A stretch of 64,000 bases of DNA from Pseudosulfitobacter sp. DSM 107133. GTDB taxonomy: Bacteria > Pseudomonadota > Alphaproteobacteria > Rhodobacterales > Rhodobacteraceae. Shown here piece after piece: positions 60,582 to 64,000 of this stretch. The first letter of the stretch is position 1. Each line of letters opens with the position of its first letter. The notes beneath the pieces are model-generated. The model saw nothing but the letters and a program-made list of their open reading frames with translations. It did not search any database and was not told where the DNA came from. The stretch spans positions 2,604,001-2,668,000 of the forward strand of contig NZ_CP085154.1 of NCBI RefSeq assembly GCF_022788695.1. Reading direction: 5' to 3'. Made by a program: the position numbers and the translations under genes.

Positions 60582-60602
60582 CTGGAATCAGCCTCATGTC
60601 AA

Positions 60603-60619
60603 CATACATGTGATGTATG
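60603..60619. promoter_or_regulatory. Operator-like palindrome B
   Basis: CATACATGTGATGTATG, a second copy of the CATAC-N7-GTATG palindrome in the divergent promoter region with the sulfhydrylase gene. Confidence 0.65.
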
Positions 60620-60711
60620 CGCCCAAATGGGAACCCTGAACAAACGCCCGTTGAGTGCACCCGAAATACAGCCTACACCTTCTCCTAGCATTTCCAGAGG
60701 AGGAGAGTTTC

Positions 60712-62004
60712 ATGACAGACGCACCCGCACACGGCTTTGACACGCTGCAAATCCACGCAGGCGCCCGCCCCGATCCGGCCACCGGCGCGCGGCAGACGCC
60801 GATCTACCAGACCACGGCCTATGTGTTCCGCGATGCCGACCACGCGGCGGCGCTGTTCAACCTGCAAGAAGTCGGGTTCATCTATTCGCGTCTGACCAAC
60901 CCCACCGTCGCGGTGCTGCAAGAACGCATCGCCACGCTTGAGGGCGGTGTCGGCGCGGTGTGCTGTTCGTCGGGTCACGCGGCACAAATCATGGCGCTGT
61001 TCCCGCTGATGATGCCGGGCAACAACGTGGTGGTGTCCACGCGCCTCTATGGCGGCACGGTCACCCAGTTCACCCACACCATCAAACGCTTCGGCTGGAA
61101 CGCGAAATTCGTCGACTTTGACGATCTGGACGCGGTCAAGGCGGCCTGCGACGACCAGACCCGCGCCGTGTTCTGCGAGGCCATCGCCAACCCCGGCGGC
61201 TATATCACCGATCTGGACGCCATCAGCGCGATTGCCGACGAAGCAGGCGTGCCGCTGATCGTCGACAACACCTCGGCCACGCCCTACCTGTGCCGCCCCA
61301 TCGAACATGGCGCCACGCTGGTGGTGCATTCCACCACCAAATACCTGACCGGCAACGGCACCGTCACCGGTGGCTGCATCGTCGACAGCGGCAAATTCGA
61401 CTGGTCGGCCTCGGACAAGTTCCCCTCGCTCAGCGCGCCCGAGCCTGCCTATCACGGGCTGAAGTTCCACGAGACATTCGGCGCGCTGGCCTTCACCTTC
61501 CACGGCATCGCCATCGGCCTGCGCGATCTGGGCATGACCATGAACCCGCAAGCCGCGCACTATACGCTGATGGGCACCGAAACCCTGTCGCTGCGCATGG
61601 ACCGCCACGTTGAAAACGCGATGAAAATCGCCGAATGGCTGGAGAACGATCCGCGCATTGATTACGTGACCTATGCGGGCCTGAAATCGTCGCCCTACAA
61701 CAAACGGGTCGAAAAGATCTGCCCGCGCGGCGCGGGTGGCCTGTTCACCTTCGCGGTCAAGGGCGGCTACGAGGCTTGCGTGAAGCTGGTCAACAGCCTG
61801 GAGATTTTCAGCCATGTCGCCAACCTGGGCGACACGCGGTCGCTGATCATCCATTCGGCCTCGACCACCCACCGCCAGTTGACCGAGGAACAGCAGGTCG
61901 CAGCCGGGGCCGCGCCCGAAGTGGTGCGCGTGTCCATCGGCACCGAAAACGCCGAGGACCTGATTGCCGATCTGGATCAGGCGCTGGCCAAGGCCACCGC
62001 ATAA
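60712..62004 (+). CDS. O-acetylhomoserine aminocarboxypropyltransferase (sulfhydrylase)
   Basis: Protein of 430 residues of the Cys/Met-metabolism PLP family. The N-terminal GFDTLQIHAGARPDPATGAR and QTPIYQTTAYVFRD are typical of MetY. The PLP lysine is in VVHSTTKYLTGNGTVTGG (near residue 215). C-terminal RSLIIHSASTTHRQLTEEQQ is the family signature. It makes homocysteine from O-acetylhomoserine and sulfide. The ATG at 60712 follows GGAGGAGAG. No SAM or SahH riboswitch was seen upstream. Confidence 0.92.
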   Translation: MTDAPAHGFDTLQIHAGARPDPATGARQTPIYQTTAYVFRDADHAAALFNLQEVGFIYSRLTNPTVAVLQERIATLEGGVGAVCCSSGHAAQIMALFPLMMPGNNVVVSTRLYGGTVTQFTHTIKRFGWNAKFVDFDDLDAVKAACDDQTRAVFCEAIANPGGYITDLDAISAIADEAGVPLIVDNTSATPYLCRPIEHGATLVVHSTTKYLTGNGTVTGGCIVDSGKFDWSASDKFPSLSAPEPAYHGLKFHETFGALAFTFHGIAIGLRDLGMTMNPQAAHYTLMGTETLSLRMDRHVENAMKIAEWLENDPRIDYVTYAGLKSSPYNKRVEKICPRGAGGLFTFAVKGGYEACVKLVNSLEIFSHVANLGDTRSLIIHSASTTHRQLTEEQQVAAGAAPEVVRVSIGTENAEDLIADLDQALAKATA

Positions 62005-62034
62005 AAAAACGGGCGGGGGTTTACGCCCCCGCCC
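62003..62034 (-). terminator. Rho-independent terminator of the SIMPL gene
   Basis: On the minus strand GGGCGGGGG-loop-CCCCCGCCC (62034 to 62011) is followed by TTTTTTT (62009-62003). It lies between convergent genes and overlaps the sulfhydrylase stop codon. Confidence 0.85.
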
Positions 62035-62057
62035 GCCATCATCACATTGCGTTGAAA

Positions 62058-62774
62058 TTACTGCGCAATATCGAAAATCACCGACACTTGCGCGTCTACC
62101 GTCACCTCGCCCGAGGCGACCGGTGCACCGCCGTCCATGCTGCGCGACATTTCCATCATCTTGGGGCGGCCACCGTTGTTATAGGCGGTGATGCGACGGA
62201 CCGGGCCCAGCTCGACCCCCGCAGCGGCAGCCAGTTGCGCCGCCTGCTCCATCGCGTCCTGCACCGCACGCTCGCGCGCCTGCGCTTCCAGCGGCTCGGG
62301 GGACTGCACGTCAAAGCGCAGGCCGGACATCTGGTTCGCCCCGTCTTGCAGCACAAGATCAATCAAACCGCCCAAGGCGTCCAGATCACGCACCCGCACG
62401 TTCAGCATCGACGTGGCGACAAACTCGACCGGCTTGTCCGCAGCCTCGCCGTTGTTCATGTCGCGCGGTTGCATGTTCTGGTCGGCATAAACCGTCAGCT
62501 GGCTGGTCTGCACATCAGAGGATTCGATGCCCTGCTCGGTCAACCGCTGCAGGATGGCGTCCATGTTTTCGTTCACGGCCTTCACCGCATCCTGTGCCTG
62601 CGGTGCGCGGTGCATCACGCCCAAAGAGATCACGGCCATATCGGGAGCCACGGCAACTTCGCCCTGCCCTTGTACCTCGATCTGTGGGGGCATCATATTG
62701 CCCGCGTCCTGCGCCAGTGCGCCACCTGTCATTGCCGCCAGTGCCAGCGCGCTGGCCATCATCATATTGCGCAT
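62058..62774 (-). CDS. SIMPL (DUF541) domain periplasmic protein
   Basis: Protein of 238 residues with a signal peptide (MRNMMMASALALAAMTGGALA). The SIMPL/DUF541 features are IEVQGQGEVAVAPDMAVISL, LGVMHRAP, AVNENMDAILQRLTEQGIES, the tandem VRDLDALGGLIDLVLQDGAN block and AVQDAMEQAAQLAAAAGVEL. Proteins of this family are periplasmic, of unknown biochemical function, and some protect against oxidative stress. Confidence 0.88.
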   Translation of the reverse strand: MRNMMMASALALAAMTGGALAQDAGNMMPPQIEVQGQGEVAVAPDMAVISLGVMHRAPQAQDAVKAVNENMDAILQRLTEQGIESSDVQTSQLTVYADQNMQPRDMNNGEAADKPVEFVATSMLNVRVRDLDALGGLIDLVLQDGANQMSGLRFDVQSPEPLEAQARERAVQDAMEQAAQLAAAAGVELGPVRRITAYNNGGRPKMMEMSRSMDGGAPVASGEVTVDAQVSVIFDIAQ

Positions 62775-62960
62775 GTCTCGTGTTCCTCATTCGTTAACAA
62801 CGGGGGCGTTGGATCGCCCTACAGCCCCAAGATGTGTGGTCCTCCGCGCATTGACCAGAGGCATCGGGTCTTTTCCTTTTCATGGGCCGCAGGCTGTTCT
62901 ATTCTGCGTCAAACGTCCGGCAGTGTGTTCTGGTTCCGGTTTGAATGGTAAGGGCATGAT

Positions 62961-64000
62961 ATGAAGCCAAATTTTGCGCTAAGCCTGTCTTTTGACGGGA
63001 TCCGCCTGCTGCACCGTGCAGCGGGAGGCTGGCGCGTGGTCGGCGAAGTCTCGCTTGCCGCCGAAGACATGGCCGCCGAACTGGCCGCGTTGCGCAAGAC
63101 CGCCTCGGATCTTGAGCCGCGCGGCGTGCGCAGCAAGCTGGTCATTCCCAACGAGCAAATCCGCTATCTGACCGTCGACAGCGGTGATGTGGATGACGAC
63201 GGGCGCTGGGCCGCCGCCTTTAGCGCGCTTGAGGGTGCAACCCCCTATGCGGTGGACGAGCTGAGTGTCGACATCTGCGCAGACGGTGCGCAAACCCATG
63301 TGGCTGCCGTGGCCCGCGAAACGCTGGACGAGGCCGAGGCTTTTGCAATGTTGCACAGGTTTCAGCCGGTCAGCTTTGTGGCCGCCCCCGAGGACGCCGG
63401 ATTTTTGGGAGAGCCGTTTCTGGGCGTGACCAGTCATGCTGCCGACCTGCTGGAACCCGGCGACAGCGTCACACCCGACGGCATAGCCGTGGTGGTGATC
63501 GGTGACATCAAGACACCGGACGGGCCCGTTGTCACCGAGGTCCCTGCCGAGGCCGATGTGACTCCCACCGTTGCCGAAACCGAGGCCGCAGCGCAGGATC
63601 CCACCGGGAACGCACCGGCCGGGACTGTCAAAACGCCCGCGCCCGATGAAACCCCGGAGCCGGAACCGACGGAAGAGGTCCAAGCGTTTGAAAAGGCGAA
63701 CATAACCGATCCCGCTCTGCCCGAAACATCCCAACCTGAACAGGCCGAGACTTCCCAATCGGATCGTCCCGAGACAACCAAATCTGATCGTCCCGATCAA
63801 GCCGCGACACCAGACGTTGCGGCCCCCGCAACCTTTGGCTTTGCCAGCCGCCGTACCGCGCCCGCCGCAGCCCCCGTGCTGGGTGGTGCCAACCGCGCAG
63901 ACACGCCGCCGCCAACTGTCGCTGCCAAAACGCCGTTGGTCGCCCCCCGAAGCTCCGCGCCGTCCACACAAGAGACCGACGCCACCGCCCCAGTCGCCCC
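62961..64000 (+). CDS. Hypothetical protein with long Pro/Ala/Glu-rich region (3' partial)
   Basis: An open frame of at least 346 codons from ATG 62961 to the window edge. The first 160 residues (MKPNFALSLSFDGIRLLHRA, then WRVVGEVSLAAEDMAAELAA and IPNEQIRYLTVDS) look like a small globular domain reminiscent of the N-terminal part of bacterial pilus-assembly/PilM-like or unnamed Rhodobacteraceae proteins. From about residue 175 the sequence is a disordered P/A/E/T-rich region with repeats such as PETSQPEQAETSQSDRPETT. The end and any C-terminal domain are outside the window. Confidence 0.7.
   Translation, partial: MKPNFALSLSFDGIRLLHRAAGGWRVVGEVSLAAEDMAAELAALRKTASDLEPRGVRSKLVIPNEQIRYLTVDSGDVDDDGRWAAAFSALEGATPYAVDELSVDICADGAQTHVAAVARETLDEAEAFAMLHRFQPVSFVAAPEDAGFLGEPFLGVTSHAADLLEPGDSVTPDGIAVVVIGDIKTPDGPVVTEVPAEADVTPTVAETEAAAQDPTGNAPAGTVKTPAPDETPEPEPTEEVQAFEKANITDPALPETSQPEQAETSQSDRPETTKSDRPDQAATPDVAAPATFGFASRRTAPAAAPVLGGANRADTPPPTVAAKTPLVAPRSSAPSTQETDATAPVA

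Noticed and set aside
60685..62951. Long frames on both strands over the sulfhydrylase and SIMPL genes
   Set aside because: They are opposite or out of frame with two confidently recognised genes.
62979..63971. 330-codon minus-strand frame at the right edge
   Set aside because: It is the shadow of the edge-truncated plus-strand gene at 62961; Gly/Arg/Cys-rich low-complexity product with no family features.
1..64000. CRISPR array
   Set aside because: No regularly spaced direct repeats of CRISPR type and no cas genes were seen.

Overview
The window looks like a chromosomal segment of a marine Rhodobacteraceae bacterium (Roseobacter group, Alphaproteobacteria). The reasons are GC-rich coding DNA, an fds-type NAD-dependent formate dehydrogenase, a nirK/norCBQD denitrification block with NnrR, NnrS, NnrU and NirV, a DMSP-demethylase-like gene, and a tRNA-Ser / SPOR / D,D-carboxypeptidase / tmk / holB / tatD housekeeping neighbourhood. 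The genus is an inference; no rRNA gene is present.

Layout. 1-6.8 kb: a LysR regulator (cut by the window start) and fdsG-fdsB-fdsA-fdhD-fdsD, almost all with overlapping start and stop codons, encoding a soluble molybdenum formate dehydrogenase and its sulfurtransferase. 6.8-7.9 kb: decayed pieces of a sulfur-detoxification locus (YeeE/YedE transporter halves, persulfide dioxygenase-like Blh, the tail of a SulP transporter). 8-21.6 kb: the anaerobic nitrogen-oxide block. It holds an Usp gene behind a perfect FNR box, a lipoprotein cytochrome c, a methyltransferase, nirV, nirK, a DUF1858 gene, nnrR, pseudoazurin, nnrU, nnrS, three small genes and norDQBC. NnrR-type boxes lie in front of nirK, the DUF1858 gene and norC. 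Nitrate and nitrous oxide reductases are not in the window.

21.9-26.7 kb: an Lrp-type regulator, a DmdA-family demethylase, an OsmC protein, a crotonase without the usual catalytic glutamates and an acyl-CoA ligase, possibly DMSP/methylmercaptopropionate metabolism. 27.3-34.9 kb: a minus-strand thiol/electrophile-type cluster (OsmC, DUF1127, flavin monooxygenase, GFA protein, CysK-glutaredoxin fusion, MFS exporter, nitronate monooxygenase) divergent from an HxlR regulator.

34.9-45.5 kb is mobile DNA: a nested inverted-repeat element, a truncated integrase, a ~7.1 kb integrative element bounded by a 15-bp repeat of the tRNA-Ser 3' end (integrase, AlpA, small replication-like genes, and a HipA-like kinase with an unknown partner), then the target itself. 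That target is a tRNA-Ser(UGA) gene split in the anticodon loop by a 2583-nt group II intron. The intron carries a reverse transcriptase and, between the RT stop codon and domain V, a complete second tRNA-Ser(UGA) gene. This is the most unusual feature of the window: an intron that interrupts a probably essential tRNA and carries a diverged replacement copy.

45.7-64 kb returns to core genes: a SPOR lipoprotein, D,D-carboxypeptidase, tmk, holB, tatD, MBL hydrolase, AEC transporter, YihY, DUF3307, a degenerate ABC-like protein with a cyclic-nucleotide-binding domain, a GT-like protein, a ribbon-helix-helix-like protein with two 17-bp operators, O-acetylhomoserine sulfhydrylase, a SIMPL protein, and a gene running off the right edge.
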